A DNA stretch of 64,000 nt from Echinococcus granulosus. Its lineage: Eukaryota > Platyhelminthes > Cestoda > Cyclophyllidea > Taeniidae. Numbering within the stretch: position 1 is the stretch's first letter; each line of letters opens with the position of its first letter. The notes under the pieces were generated by a model. That model had not been told where the DNA came from. It saw only the letters and a list, made by a program, of their open reading frames with translations, and searched no databases. Shown here one piece after another: positions 23,073 through 63,085 of the stretch. The stretch is taken from contig NW_020170390.1 of NCBI RefSeq assembly GCF_000524195.1, forward strand, positions 1,459,560 through 1,523,559, given 5' to 3'. The position numbers and the translations under genes were made by a program.

Positions 23073-23743
23073 GTGGGGAGTTGTCGTCCCCGGCGCTCCT
23101 TTCGGTCAAACCCTCGCTTCAGCCACCACAACACTTACAATCAGGACGTGCCAGTCATCGAATCTTCAGGCAACTGAGGAGGTACTTAACCACAACGTCA
23201 CTGACTGCTTCTAGAGTCTCGTCCTGTATGAACAGTGGATTCGGGGACGGTGGAATGTGCAAGTCATCACGCGTGTCCATCGCTAATCGTAGAAACACTG
23301 GCATAAAAGTAGGGTTGTGTAACAAAGGACAGAACTGAGCATAGTTCCATGAGGTAAAGTTTTGCTTTTATTCCTTCTTGCCACGTTGCTCCCACTTCAG
23401 AGCTGCCCAGCCATATCTATCTGGGCCTTATGCAGCTAGTAGGGAAGTGGAGGAGGCATTGCGCTTTCATATATTTGATGTCCTTAGGCAAAAACGGTAG
23501 GCAACTCCGTAACAAACTATTCCAGCTGGTTCACTGGCGGTGTCGCTTCAGTTGTTAATAGCTATCCTGTAGACCACGGCACTGGGATAGTTGTCGAAGG
23601 TAGATGTCAATTTCAGTTCTTCTGTCTGGGGTCATCACCGATTCTCTCATCTGCCCTGCTAAGATTTATCACCCGGCAGTAAAAGTCAGGAGAAATATCC
23701 TTTAAGCTAAAATTCACTTTCTTCTGTTACCAATGCAGCGCAC

Positions 23744-23862
23744 CGAGCCTTCCTTGAAGACGAGAGAAGACGTAACACTCAGGTAGAATACACACATTCG
23801 GCATGTAGTAAGACCTGGGGCTGCTGGCGTAGCCTGAAGGCCCGCCCACTCGGCTGAAGTAG
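23744..23862 (+). repeat. SINE-like dispersed repeat, copy 4 (diverged)
   Basis: Shares CGAGCCTTCCTTGAAGACGA, CTCAGGTAGAATACACACAT, GGGGCTGCTGGCGTAGCC and GGCCCGCCCAC with the other copies, same orientation as copies 2 and 3. Confidence 0.65.
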
Positions 23863-24008
23863 AATAGCAGAGCACCCGAGTGGGCCTTTGCCAAAACCGA
23901 GAGTTTGACAAACAACCAATGCATTACAGTATTGTCGAGATGAATTTTGTTTTAAATAACATTACTTTTCCATACAAGGACGTCTTCTACTAAAATTTAT
24001 TTGAGCTT

Positions 24009-24230
24009 TTAGGTTGACAATTTCCCTTCATTTAAACACAGTTGAATTGCTAATTTGCACGATTTCACAATGACTAGAGGCTGGGGTTGCACAGCCTCTG
24101 GCTTTGAGTCATCCCGGAGGTACTGCGATGTCAGGCCGTCTTGAGCACTCAACATGGCTGCAAGCACAATTGCAGTGCGAGATGAAACGGCTTCCTCCAC
24201 CTTGGAACGCACACTTTGACCACACGCAGC
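24009..24230 (-). other. Orphan open stretch, possible exon
   Basis: Reads on the minus strand as a protein-like sequence (AVSSRTAIVLAAMLSAQDGL, then DDSKPEAVQPQPLVIVKS) ending at TAG near 24009. Composition is helical and balanced, but I recognise no family. Splice partners are not found, and it sits between repeats. It could be an exon fragment, a relic or chance. Confidence 0.25.
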
Positions 24231-24543
24231 CTACCTATCTGGTAAGGAGGTGACACTGGCACTGTAGGAGCACGTTGAAGGCAGGAAACAACGAACACTT
24301 TGAGGTTATTATTTGCAGATTAGTTTACGTTACTCATTGGAGCGGCAAATTTCTGGAAAGAGTATTTTATGTTGGGGATTTTCAGAGGTTTTTTTAACCC
24401 GATCGACTTACAATCGTTCTGCAAACTGTTTGACAGGTGGTACTATCTCCGTGATTAATTGGCAAGACCGAAAACTACATTGATTTGTGACCTCGGTGTC
24501 TGTTAATCTGGAAGGACTCATCCGTAGGTCGAAATACTTCAGG

Positions 24544-24564
24544 GAATCGGTCGCGGACCGATTC
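24544..24564. repeat. Perfect 9-bp inverted repeat
   Basis: GAATCGGTC-GCG-GACCGATTC: perfect arms around a 3-base centre. A second hairpin, ATACTG / CAGTAT with a 7-base loop, lies 66 bases on at 24630-24648. Confidence 0.7.
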
Positions 24565-24803
24565 AAGACATTGAACGGCGACCCAGCAAAAGCGTTTTAA
24601 AGTGATGTGCATGGAAATCTAAAGGAACCATACTGTATTTTTCAGTATGCAGTCATGCAAAGCGAGTGAATGACAGTACTGAATTATCTCCGGTTATAAA
24701 AGAGCATTTTTAAATTGCCGACGTAATCCCAAAGGCTTATTTATATCGCTGATGGACGCTATCAATTTCGGAAAACAGGTGTTCCCCCGGAGTACTGCAT
24801 TGA

Positions 24804-25063
24804 AAACCCCTTGACACACCGGCCCCGAGGTGTGTGCACGAACTGTTGGCACAGCAAATTATAGCTTTCGCCCTCAAGATAGCCAAAGCTTCAAATTTTA
24901 TTACACACCACAAGGAACTTACTCGCACACTATGCACTGCCCCAAAAGCACAAGCCGAGGCGATGGCCAATCGAAAGGTGAACCCTGATATGCTAAAAAT
25001 TGTGCGACACGTTTCTCGCTTGCTGTGTGCTTGTGCACAGATGGGGTGTGATTCATGTCGTTG
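24804..25063 (+). other. Orphan open stretch with helical reading
   Basis: The plus frame reads VHELLAQQIIAFALKIAKAS, HHKELTRTLCTAPKAQAEAM and NPDMLKIVRHVSRLLCACAQ, strongly helical in appearance. A longer antisense frame (24737-25075) is less protein-like. A donor-like GTGAAC follows codon AAG near 24980. No family is recognised and no start is secured. Confidence 0.25.
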
Positions 25064-25326
25064 AGGCTTTACCACAGATACTCACTGCGACGGAAGGCCC
25101 CAACAGAAGTCAAAGTAGACCATGTGGGCAGAGGAATTCGGTCTTGATTTCAAAAAGAAAAAAAAAGCTTGTGCATGTATTTCCGCGATAGAGTTTGGAC
25201 GATTTACAAACGAAAAGAATGCAAAACATATCCGGAGAAATGTGTGTAGTTGAGAAGGACGTTTAAGCTGGAACGTTATCGGTACCACCGTTCCTGTTTG
25301 AGAGGAGAGATAAGGGAAGATAACAA

Positions 25327-25467
25327 CTAAGGCATGGTGGAGGCAATGTGTCGTTGGTTGCGGACTCGACCGGAGAGCAGAGCCAACTTGTGCAGTGAAG
25401 CTCCGTGGCTTTGCAGCACCGGCAGATCCAAAGGATAACGCAGATAGTCAATTTTGTTCTCGAAGAT
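25327..25467 (-). CDS. DDAH1: DDAH-like exon 4, C-terminus without catalytic Cys
   Basis: Reads IFENKIDYLRYPLDLPVL and then HGASLHKLALLS, where active DDAH has a GLLTCCSVLI-type strand. It ends STMP-stop. Acceptor TTTCTAG at 25468. An alternative last exon bearing a Cys was looked for further downstream and not found. Confidence 0.8.
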   Translation of the reverse strand: MFENKIDYLRYPLDLPVLQSHGASLHKLALLSGRVRNQRHIASTMP

Positions 25468-27151
25468 CTAGAAATACCAAAATGAGTACGATTTAGTTAC
25501 AAGGAGCAAATACAGCTGGTTACATTTTAGAAGACGCCAGCTGGTAATGTGAAAATAGCGTAGAGGAAAAGTTCCAACTGTGGTAAAAATCCTAGTCCAC
25601 CCCATGTGAGAGATGCACCGGCTGTTCCAACTATCTACGGACAAAAAATGCAAACTGGATGGTAACAAACACTAAGGCTATATGAGAGCCACGACATGGT
25701 AAATCCGAGTGGCAGGTGAATGTAGGAGACGCACAAATGTACTTATCTTAGTACTAACAGTAAAAGGAGTCGATCAAAAGAAAAAACATCAATGTATATA
25801 GGTATTGTGATTCCATTATGTCGCTACCGGATACTAAATATTAGAAACCATCGCCATCACACACATCGACCATCGTTATTCCATGCAATCTCAATTATCA
25901 AGGACCTGACTAAGCAAAAAACTTAAAACAGGAATAAAAAAGGTAACAGTAACCAAAACAACTTACTTGGCAGGTCTCTGGAATCATTGTTTGGTCATAA
26001 TGCATTAAGCATCCGTTGACATAGAGCACACTGGCGGCAATCGGCTCTGCCAGATGAAGAACTTTGTAGTTGCTTGAGGCGACTTCACCGATAGACTAAA
26101 GAAACAAAGCATTGCTAATTACAGGGAGACTTGGAAAGTGAAGCCTAACTGGGTTGAGGCCGTCTCATAGAAGATGAAGCAAATAATGTTCAAACCTTCG
26201 AGTGATTTAAATACAAGCCTAATTTCAAATCTCTAAACAATGTATAGGAAATTTAAGAGCAAGAGCAACTAGCAAACAATAAAAAAAGTGCTACAATGAC
26301 ACTATAACCAACTAAGGAAAGTAAATTATGAAATTTGTAGAGGAACGTAATACTGAAAAACAAATTGAATTCTGAGATAGAAGTCAAAAAAGGCCAAGAA
26401 CACCACTTCGTAAACAGCTAAATGTGATTATGTGGCTGTTAGATATGCTGAATATAAATTCCAGACACTTTGCCTTACTTTAAACACCTTGCGAGCAGCC
26501 TCGGAATTCCCAATGGCCATCACATTGATGCCAGCCATACAGACAGCATCCTTTAAACAACTGAGAGGAGATGGCACCGCTACAATCGTCGTGGGATACT
26601 CCGGAAAAGCCCGAGCGACGGACTGTGCTCCTGCCTCATTAGTATGGGTGGAGATTCCGACGATTATCTCCTGACCTAGATGGGGGAAGGGGTAAGCAAA
26701 TATGCACGTCAGAATCCCCTAAAGACTAGACTACACTTCGAGAAGTAATGAACTTCATTTAGTTGTTCAAAAAATTGCATTAAGAACAGAAGATTAAGTT
26801 ACCTGTGAAAAGTACATCACTACCTTCCAGTTGCGCTTGGTCATTGTTTAACTCAGCAATAGTAAGCCCAATCTCCTTCTTTAATGTCTGACGGACAACA
26901 CTCACTTCGCCTTGTCGGTCCGAACCGAAGGGTCGACACATCAGAGCCGTTCCATTTATTATAATAGCAATATCCCCAACTTTGTGAGCATTAGGGCGAC
27001 GTTCTTCGGGTCCATATTCTAGAATATTGACCTCCAACTGACGCAGTGCATCAACGAATCTGTCATGCTCAGCTTTCGCCTTTTCATAATCATTGCCAAA
27101 TGCCTCGCGCGATGGTTGAATGACCAAAGCAGTGGTGTATTTTAAAGCCAT
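25327..27151 (-). CDS. DDAH1: DDAH-family protein lacking catalytic residues
   Basis: DDAH hydrolyses asymmetric dimethylarginine to citrulline and dimethylamine, relieving inhibition of nitric oxide synthase. Exons, 5' to 3': 26803-27151, 26479-26675, 25967-26095, 25327-25467; 271 residues in one frame (human DDAH1 285). The fold is recognisable along its length: VGDIAIIINGTALMCRP, LEGSDVLFTG, VCMAGINVMAIG, LAEPIAASVLYVNG. The residues of the enzyme are mostly altered by my alignment. The catalytic His (human H173, in LHLK) is Cys156. The catalytic Cys near the C-terminus is absent, since exon 4 has no Cys at all. Human D72 and E77 are Asn54 and Gly59, and R145 is His127. Only the triad acid (Glu109), D78 (Asp60) and R98 (Arg73) remain. 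A regulatory or binding role is therefore more likely than classical DDAH activity. Family assignment is firm; loss of activity is inference. Confidence 0.85.
25967..26095 (-). CDS. DDAH1: DDAH-like exon 3
   Basis: 43 codons, phase 0 at both ends, reading YKVLHLAEPIAASVLYVNGC, which aligns with the human DKLTVPDDIAANCIYLN region. Confidence 0.88.
26479..26675 (-). CDS. DDAH1: DDAH-like exon 2
   Basis: Reads QEIIVGISTHTNEAGAQ and SCLKDAVCMAGINVMAIGNS. The HLK of the active site is CLK here. Acceptor CCATCTAG, donor GTAAGG. Confidence 0.9.
26803..27151 (-). CDS. DDAH1: DDAH-like exon 1
   Basis: Begins MALKYTTALVIQPSREAF and ends GSDVLFTG at donor GTAACT. It carries the substrate-side loop PNAHKVGD, where active DDAH1 has PDCVFVED. 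Confidence 0.9.
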
Positions 27152-30100
27152 AGGACGATTGAACTACGCAGGCAACTTGTTTCAATGACGTTAAGGTCAG
27201 CAAGATATGCTATGCAAGTGAATTCATCAAAAAGTGCTTTTTTTCTCCAAAAATTGGTATAAAACTAGCTTAGAGTATTGAAAAGCTTTACTGAAGCTAA
27301 ATTATGGCTAACTTGCTGCAATAATAAGGAAAGGGTAATTTGAGGATGGGAGGTTGATTGAACTAAGTTAATATACATGCGTCAACTTTACATTAAAAAT
27401 TTTCACAAAAAAGATAAAAATCACCCTTGACAAAGTTTTGGCAATCAGTGGATGTAATAACTATAATGGCAAAGGTACCTGAAAGGCACATAAGATGGAA
27501 GTCTATTCCAAGAAAATTACTGGACTCTAGAATGCAAAAATAAAAAAATCAGGATTCTAATTTGACAGCAGCTTTTTTATACCTATAGCTTTTGTAAAAC
27601 GCTCCTTCAATTCGACTGACTTGTTCTTCATGGCTACAGTAAACGGCTAGTGGTATTGATGCAATACTTGGATTGCCTTTAGCTTCCCCTCTGTACTTCT
27701 TTTGAGCTGCTCCACCCTCTGGCCATTTTATTGGCCCTCTAGCCTTTTTACACTTCAAAAAGATTTATTCTGTTCACGCATTAGGACATCTTTCGACTTG
27801 AGGAAGGACTTGATGGGGCAGTAGAAAGCAAATCCATTTCCATAGAACAACTCCTTTAGAGTATGTTTTCAACGACTAAAATTTAATGTGAAGGAAAAGT
27901 GTCCATGCCACAGAGGTGTTGAAAATGATACCAGCCCTTGACATCTATCTCCTTGGTAGGCCGTCTACGGTATTTGCAACTTTAAAATCAAAATACCCAC
28001 AGTATCTCATCTAACTGTTCACTAGCTAAGTAAGAGTGCGAGTGATATGGCTGAGCAAGTAGGAAGTGGCAATAACTTTTGCTCCCATAAAAACCATTTT
28101 TTGGACCAGCACTTGGTAAATGGCTCTATCTTTAGGCGGTAGACACTAATAGGGGCCTGCACATTGCTTTTTCTCCTAACACAACTCCTAAATATGACAA
28201 ACTTCAGATCCAGGAAAGTTGTCTAGATAGATTAGTAACGTTGCCACCAAGTGTCATCTCAGTTGCACTTGAATTTAATGTCTAGCTCTGGCGATTTTGT
28301 GAACAATTGCCAACGCAAGTGGCTGATCATCGGCAGCGCCAGAGAAGATGGCCAAAAATGAATGTGGAATATGCAAGGCTCTGGGTAATTTTTACAACTT
28401 TCTTTATATTTCTTAGGTAGAGTTAGGACTCTGAAGGGGGCAACATGGCCATAAACCATGTTTTTTCTATTCTTTTAGCGCCTTTGTGTTCCAAAACCAC
28501 CCATTCTGATCTAAGATTATGACCTCCTCTGTCGTCATGTAATAATCGAGAGGCTGTTTTGGGTGCTAATCCTCTTATTCTAGTAGATTTATAATCTTGA
28601 AAGTAAAAATATTTTTGTGCTTTCAGCGTGTTTTAACCTAGTAATGATTGTCTATGAATTTTTTGACTTTAGGTAAGCAGCTGTTAAATTACACTGCATC
28701 GATGTCATTGGATCGCTAAACACTTTTCACCTATTAACTAATGTAGTGAAAGAGGTTAACTTTCGGGAATATATAAATTTGTGACTATATCTTTCCATCG
28801 AGTACAAACCTATTGAGTTTAACCCTGCTACCAGCTAACTTTTTTCAGCCTTGAGTGAAGCGAAACACATTAAAACAAGCAAAAATTTTTTTATGAAGTC
28901 ATAATTTTTTTGGCTGAGGTATAAGGCGTAAGCTTAATGGTCCTCGAGCCAAACTGCGTGTTGTATGCGTTGCACTTTATAAATGTGATTTATTCGGCTC
29001 ACAGTATAAATTTCCTTTGTAGCCAATAGGGAATTGATAGGTGGTGGTGGATTTCCTTTCATTTGTGGAGGAGATGCTTTCAGCTAACCCCGTTAGTTCG
29101 TTTTATTTTTCATTTATTATGCTTCACTGCAATGTTATTTTTTATCCCTTTCCAATTTTAAAGGGAATCTGTTCTCCACGACTTAACTCATGGAGACCAT
29201 CCGTCCCGTTTTGTGCTCTTAATATAGTCGATAAAATTGTATTTGCCATTGAAATAGGAGGCATTGTATATCTCTTCACAATCGCTTGACCTTTTCCATG
29301 ACTTGGTACGTATTCGTCACCCGAACTTCATTATTTGATAAAACTGCTCGGGTTCAAACGCACCTATTCTGCTTTAACTCACAGAATTCCTAGTCCGTTT
29401 CCTGAAATCATTTTCTTTTACTATTTAATGTGATTACAAGAGCCATTATTGGTGATATTTTTGGTTGATTTCCTGCAGTTTGAACTTATCAAGGCGTCCA
29501 TCTCATGCGATTATTTTTTCCCTTTTTCTTGTTGGAATTTAACCGAAAGTTGTTACAGACGTCCCGTGATGAATTTTTTTGTTGCACAAATTTTTGCATA
29601 ATTCAACCAAACTGGATCATACGATTTTTCTTCGTCCTTGTCCCGTTAACTTGTAGTAACCTGTCCCTCTTTTTAGTCTTTCTTCCGGATTCTTGAATGT
29701 TTGCTGCGACAATTCGAATGGATGAATCCCCTGTTTTTCTTGAAGTGAACTGTTTATCGTGTATTCTTATCAGTTTTTACTAAACTAAGCCTACAGTGGT
29801 AGTACTTTTTATTACTTGCAACTGAATCAGAACCATACGTGAATAAATCTTCTGCATAATTTTGATGCATAGAAGTTCATCGTCCATATTAAGTTAGGCT
29901 GCAGCCACACAATTCCTATCACAACAAATTCACTCCTAATCTTGGTGCGCATTTGTAAGTTTTCCCTTGCGGTTCCTTCATGCTCCTAATTTCATTCTTG
30001 GGTTAATGAATCATTTGTACGATTGACTCAGCAAATCTTAGCTCATCTCGGCGTTCTGTCACGTTGGGCGATATTAGCGATATTGTCTCACTTGACGTTG

Positions 30101-31122
30101 CGGTATTTTAATTACTACATCCTGTTTGTGGTCTTTCTTTTTTTATCACCGAAGGCATGGTCTGTGCTTGTTTTAGTTTGGCTTCATGATTCATTTCCAT
30201 GCTACCGCGTTCTTTATTACAAATGCAGTAGGCGAACTTATTCACTATAAAAGAATGGCCCATCAAGTTCCCATTATTAACCTTTTGTGAATACTCGCTA
30301 TGCCGATGCAACCTAAAGATATTTTCATGATGAAAACACTACCGAGTCATTTCCATGAGCCCCTCCCCCCTCCCTTGAATGTATAATGTAAGTAAAAATT
30401 GAAATACAGCCTTACTTTACAATTAATTCTAAATACCTTAAGATGTCAAATGTTTGCATTAAAAATAGTGAGCACTAAGCTGGTGTAAACAGTCAATTAC
30501 TTTGTCACGTAGTGGGCCTGGATCTACAATTTGAACATGATCTACAATTAGTCTTTAAAACGTACTTCCGTTTAAACTTGAAGCCAACAGTTGTTGATCT
30601 TAAATTGCTGTGGTACAGAATGCACCCTTGAAATTAGCTGCTATTGCGAACGAACTACTGCGAAGGCGCAATTTCGTTAGTAATTTAACTCATACGCTAT
30701 TGCGGTGGCATTGCTCTACCCCTATATGTCCGTATTTGTTTTTGCAGCACTGCACTGCGTATCAGTGACATATCAGCCGTGTTGAACAGGAGGCCTGTTG
30801 CACGCATTATGCTATCATAATTTATCAGAACCTAAAATTAATAGCAACCAATCACAACTGGTTGCTAGAAATTTCTCATTTTTGCAAATGCAGGCCTGTT
30901 GACTGCTCCAATCTTAATTGAATCGCTAAGTAATTCTCCGATTTGTTTCCTCAAGCATCTGGGGACAAAATATTGTGTCAGGTCAGATGATATTTTTTTT
31001 TCTACCGTAAATTAAATCGGCTTGTTGTGGGCCATGAATAGAATGTAGTGCGGGGCATTGACATCTATTGAAGGGTCTTTTGTGTGTTTATGGTGGCTTT
31101 ATCCCTCTTCGTTGTGTTGTAG
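27152..31122. other. Divergent intergenic region, DDAH-like / GCK-III kinase 5' side
   Basis: 4.0 kb that must hold the promoters of both divergent genes and the unlocated initiator exon of the kinase. It is T-rich on the plus strand from about 28.5 kb. The open frames at 27549-27758, 29041-29289, 29505-29696 and 30023-30250 have no convincing coding character. Confidence 0.6.
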
Positions 31123-43177
<12,055 letters not shown>

Positions 43178-44738
43178 AGGAATCTGCCTTTTTCCTGGCT
43201 TGTTTGTCTTTGGGATGTGGTGGTACTTCAACACAAGTGTTTTGCCCTATACTGCCTACCCTCCCATGCGGTTGATTTAAGCCGAAACACGCCAAATGNN
43301 NNNNNNNNNNNNNNNNNNNNNNNNNNNNNNNNNNNNNNNNNNNNNNNNNNNNNNNNNNNNNNNNNNNNNNNNNNNNNNNNNNNNNNNNNNNNNNNNNNTA
43401 GTAGGGCTAGACTTCGAGTTATTAGTAAAGCTAAAAAAGCTAGCGCCTAAGCTGCTCAATCAATCACGTGTTGCACTACAATATTTCAGTAATTTTTGAT
43501 ACGGTAGATGTTTGTAAAAAAGTGAGAGTAAAGATAGTTGTTCACTGGACCGAGTGAGTTCACTTGTTCCTGTCATTTGTGAATGTAACAGCCTTTCGAG
43601 CATCACCTGCGATGGTATCAACTTCCATCAGTACGGATTTGGCCTTAATTTACAGAAAAGTTGGATACTACCTGTGAAGGCCGAAAGCTCAGGTAGCTAA
43701 CGGCCTAGTTAAATTAGTGTTACAGGTCTTTAGTCAACCGCATCTGCGCAGTAAAGATCTTACCTTAGCCGACTTTGACCCGCACCCAGCCGTTTTGCTC
43801 GGCTTTTTAGTTTACTAATATAGGTTACTTGTAAAGCCATCAGAAGTATGGCTATCTGATATCTAAGTTGGCAACAGGACACTTGCACTTCAACTCCAAC
43901 ACTTTGATGGGGGAAGAGTTGTCTTCATTTCATCTCTTCGTATTCGCGTGAGGTATGCTAGGGTACCTGGCGGCCGACAGTGTCGTGGTGTTGTGCATTT
44001 GTGATCTTAAATCTGACAATTATGATGCGCAAGCATGCTTTTCTTGATCCTTGTCTCGACGTGATAAAACCCTATCTTATTGGTCGTCAAAAAGTAATCC
44101 AATTTATGCTTTTGAAGCATCAGCCCTACTTGCATCTGTGCTTGCATAGGCGGATTCGGATAGTGCTTTATTCATTCAACTGAATACCCGCCACGAGCCT
44201 CTACTTGGTTTATTTTTGATCGGAATTTCTGCCAGCCCAACGGCCTCCTGTGAGCTTGCGACGCCAACTCAAAAGATTTTTAAAAGTAGATAATTCATTC
44301 AGAAAGTATGATACATTTCAATTCTTCATGGACACGCATCTTATTGGAAATGGGATAAACGAAGTTATGAATGGTGATGGGGAAAGATAGAATTTGAGTG
44401 GAAATCGAAAATAAGACAGTGCTATCTTGGCTGACTGAGGAAGGAGGAGGCGAAGGGGACATTCTCCGAATTCACAGGAAATCGGTGTGGTTAGCGGCTC
44501 AGAAGCAGACAACACACAGGGGAACAAAGAAGTAGCATGAGAGGCAGCGGGGAGGAAAGAAAGACTGAGGCTCATATTTGCACAAGCGAACAAAATTACA
44601 ACACAGTTTGGCACTCGCCCACTGACACGTACACATCGCATCACGTAGGGGTTCAGACACTATGTACAAGTACGTTTGCGCCTTCTTTGAGGTGCGATGG
44701 AGCAGAGCGAACAAAAGTGGCGGTACACACAACAGGCA
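43178..44738. other. Intergenic, tail-to-tail GCK-III / PAK, with assembly gap
   Basis: 1.56 kb between two convergent stop codons, interrupted by the N run. No coding exon is recognised, though the gap prevents a full statement. Confidence 0.65.
43299..43398. other. Assembly gap (100 N)
   Basis: Exactly 100 N, the conventional size for a gap of unknown length. It lies 121 bases after the proposed GCK-III stop codon. Confidence 1.
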
Positions 44739-61038
<16,300 letters not shown>

Positions 61039-62328
61039 CTAAAATAAAATTTTAAAAGGATAAGGCATGGACCTTCCGGCAAAACCTACTTATATCTCAA
61101 TATCAATTAATACTGACATTGTACTAGATGATCTTAGAGGTGGTGCCGGTGGAAAAGCATTTGCCTGCGAATCCCATGTTTCTAAGCTACTACCTTGTCC
61201 ATTCTTAAAATTTTTGCCTGAGAACATATTTACTGTAAGGCTATTAATCGCATTGCCGCACAACAAAACCAGCTGAAATGCAAAACAGCATAAGAAGAGC
61301 GACTCAAGATTACGTCAAGGTCAAGTGCGACTGTAAGTGATGCTATTAAATATTTTAAATGAAAAGATTGCACTTTTCCGGTGCAATTGGTTAAAATATG
61401 TTTTGAAAAATTTCGTCTATAAAACAAAACATTATATTCCAGGATCTTAAACAAATCAGAAGAACTTGGAGAATGTTCTTTTTTATTTGAACCATCGGGC
61501 AATCACTACCACTGTTGCTATGTGGAGCGTGGCTCCTCGGTCCCCGCTCCCCAATTCCTAGCGTTCCTAGACAAGCCTGGTTGATTTGGTTGGACATCTT
61601 TATTAAAGGTGAAAAGATGGATGTGGAAAATACAATATTCAAGAAGGAGGGGAGCCGGAGTCACAGGGTAAGGGAGAGGACAATCCGGTTACAAGGTTCG
61701 AATTTCCTGATTGCCTCCCCTCTGAAAGGCACATTAAAACAACATAAGTATTACAGCTACTTTTAATCAAAACAGAAAGATTGCGCTTTAGGCCACTGAA
61801 TTTTAAGGGAAATTGAATAAGGCTTTGAGGAACAACTATGCGCAAAAGTGTAAAACTAATCTTTTACAGAGAGATTTGTCATTACAGATAAAACAGTTAG
61901 AAACGGCTAATAGGCATTTTTTTTCTGCATAGATATAGGCCTCTGAGCATTTTTTATATAGGACTTCGCCCAAGAATGCAAGATGCATGTTTCGGCCCCA
62001 ATCAAAATCCAAAAAATGTAATGAATGCACATTTTTTGTGTAACTAATTGACTGTTATCTGCTCTTTGCGCTGATACTGGATGATTAATAGACTATTTTG
62101 GACCTACTTGTTCATAATTTTCAAAGAATAGTGTTCACAGTGGGGCATATATTTTCTTTATTATCTCACTGCACTTATCATAAAATACCTCTAAAAAGTT
62201 GGATTTGTAAATTTCTCTGATTTAATAGGTCATCTGGCGCTTTAAGACCTCATTGGTTTTATCTTCCAACCTTAGTTCTCAATATCTACTTCCTCGATAA
62301 GTTGTTATAAACACTCCAGGCGTTTATA
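61039..62328. other. Divergent intergenic region PAK / RELCH
   Basis: 1.3 kb between the first PAK exon found and the RELCH ATG. It may include an additional 5' PAK exon. The open frames 61230-61502 and 61515-61766 show no recognisable product. Confidence 0.65.
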
Positions 62329-63085
62329 ATGGCTCTCTTTGAGACCACCATCATCGATCAAGGCACAAAACCTGAAACACAATTTTCGGATTATCTGTTA
62401 AAGGACAAATTTTTCCTAACAGCTTTAGAATTCCACTATGAACTTCTCGAACGTGGGATTTCATGTGATACATTGGAAGAGTTCTTTTCGAATCCTGAAA
62501 ATTTTTATCGGTTTGACTCGAATCGATCCGAAGTCATATCAACAAGTACTTTTTTAGTTAGTCTTATTTTTTAGACTCCCATGTGAGTCTGTCTACTTCA
62601 GACTCAGTTGACCTTCGTACTGGCAGTGAAGACCAAAATTCTTTTGAAGAACAACTCAAAGGTAACGTAGACCCCACTAATTACTTTAAAGTGTTTGAAT
62701 TTGAACTTAGGAAAAGGAATGAAGAGATCAAAAGCTTACGAAGGCGCCTTACAACTGCAACTGTAGGTGGTAAGTTTTGTATCCGCAGAAATCTTCATAT
62801 TTTATTTCAACGGCTAGTTGCTTAGTTGTTGCGTTCTTTATTGCATTCTTACAGTTTTTTAAATCTTTAATAGGCAAAGCCACGGAACCTTTGAACTCGT
62901 CCACGCCGTCAAATGGTGAATGCTATGATTCCAAGGATTCCGGGCCGGCTTCCAACACGGAAATCCGTGCCCTTCGTTTTCTGATTAACGAACATCTGCT
63001 GAACAATGGATATAAGTTGAGCGCTGTTCAATTCGCTGAAGAATGCGAAGTTGAAGATCAACAGGATTTAGACGACTGGGATGAT
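62329..63085 (+). CDS. RELCH: RELCH (RAB11-binding LisH, coiled-coil and HEAT protein), 3'-partial
   Basis: RELCH (KIAA1468) binds Rab11 and helps move cholesterol from recycling endosomes to the trans-Golgi network. Exons found: 62329-62545, 62575-62769, 62874-63085; 208 codons, all in phase, continuing past the window through donor GTAAGA at 63086. Family blocks: LLKDKFFLTALEFHYELLER, FFSNPENFYRF (human LRDYFSNPGNFER), VFEFELRKRNEEIKSLRR (human VLEFELRKAKETIQALR), and a LisH-type segment RALRFLINEHLLNNGYKLS, then WDD. The long HEAT-repeat part must lie outside the window. The first intron is only 29 nt. Confidence 0.88.
62546..62574 (+). other. 29-nt micro-intron in RELCH
   Basis: Begins GTACTTTTTT and ends ATTTTTTAG. 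Reading through it meets an in-frame stop, whereas removal restores the RELCH-like frame with an AAC codon at the junction. Confidence 0.8.

Larger units (their letters stand above)
21150..25326. other. Repeat-rich intergenic region between AMPK beta and DDAH-like gene
   Basis: 4.2 kb. It includes the AMPK beta promoter side and the 3' flank of the DDAH-like gene. It contains three repeat copies, several perfect inverted repeats and two open stretches with protein-like composition (24009-24230 minus, 24804-25063 plus). No secure gene is seen. Confidence 0.6.
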
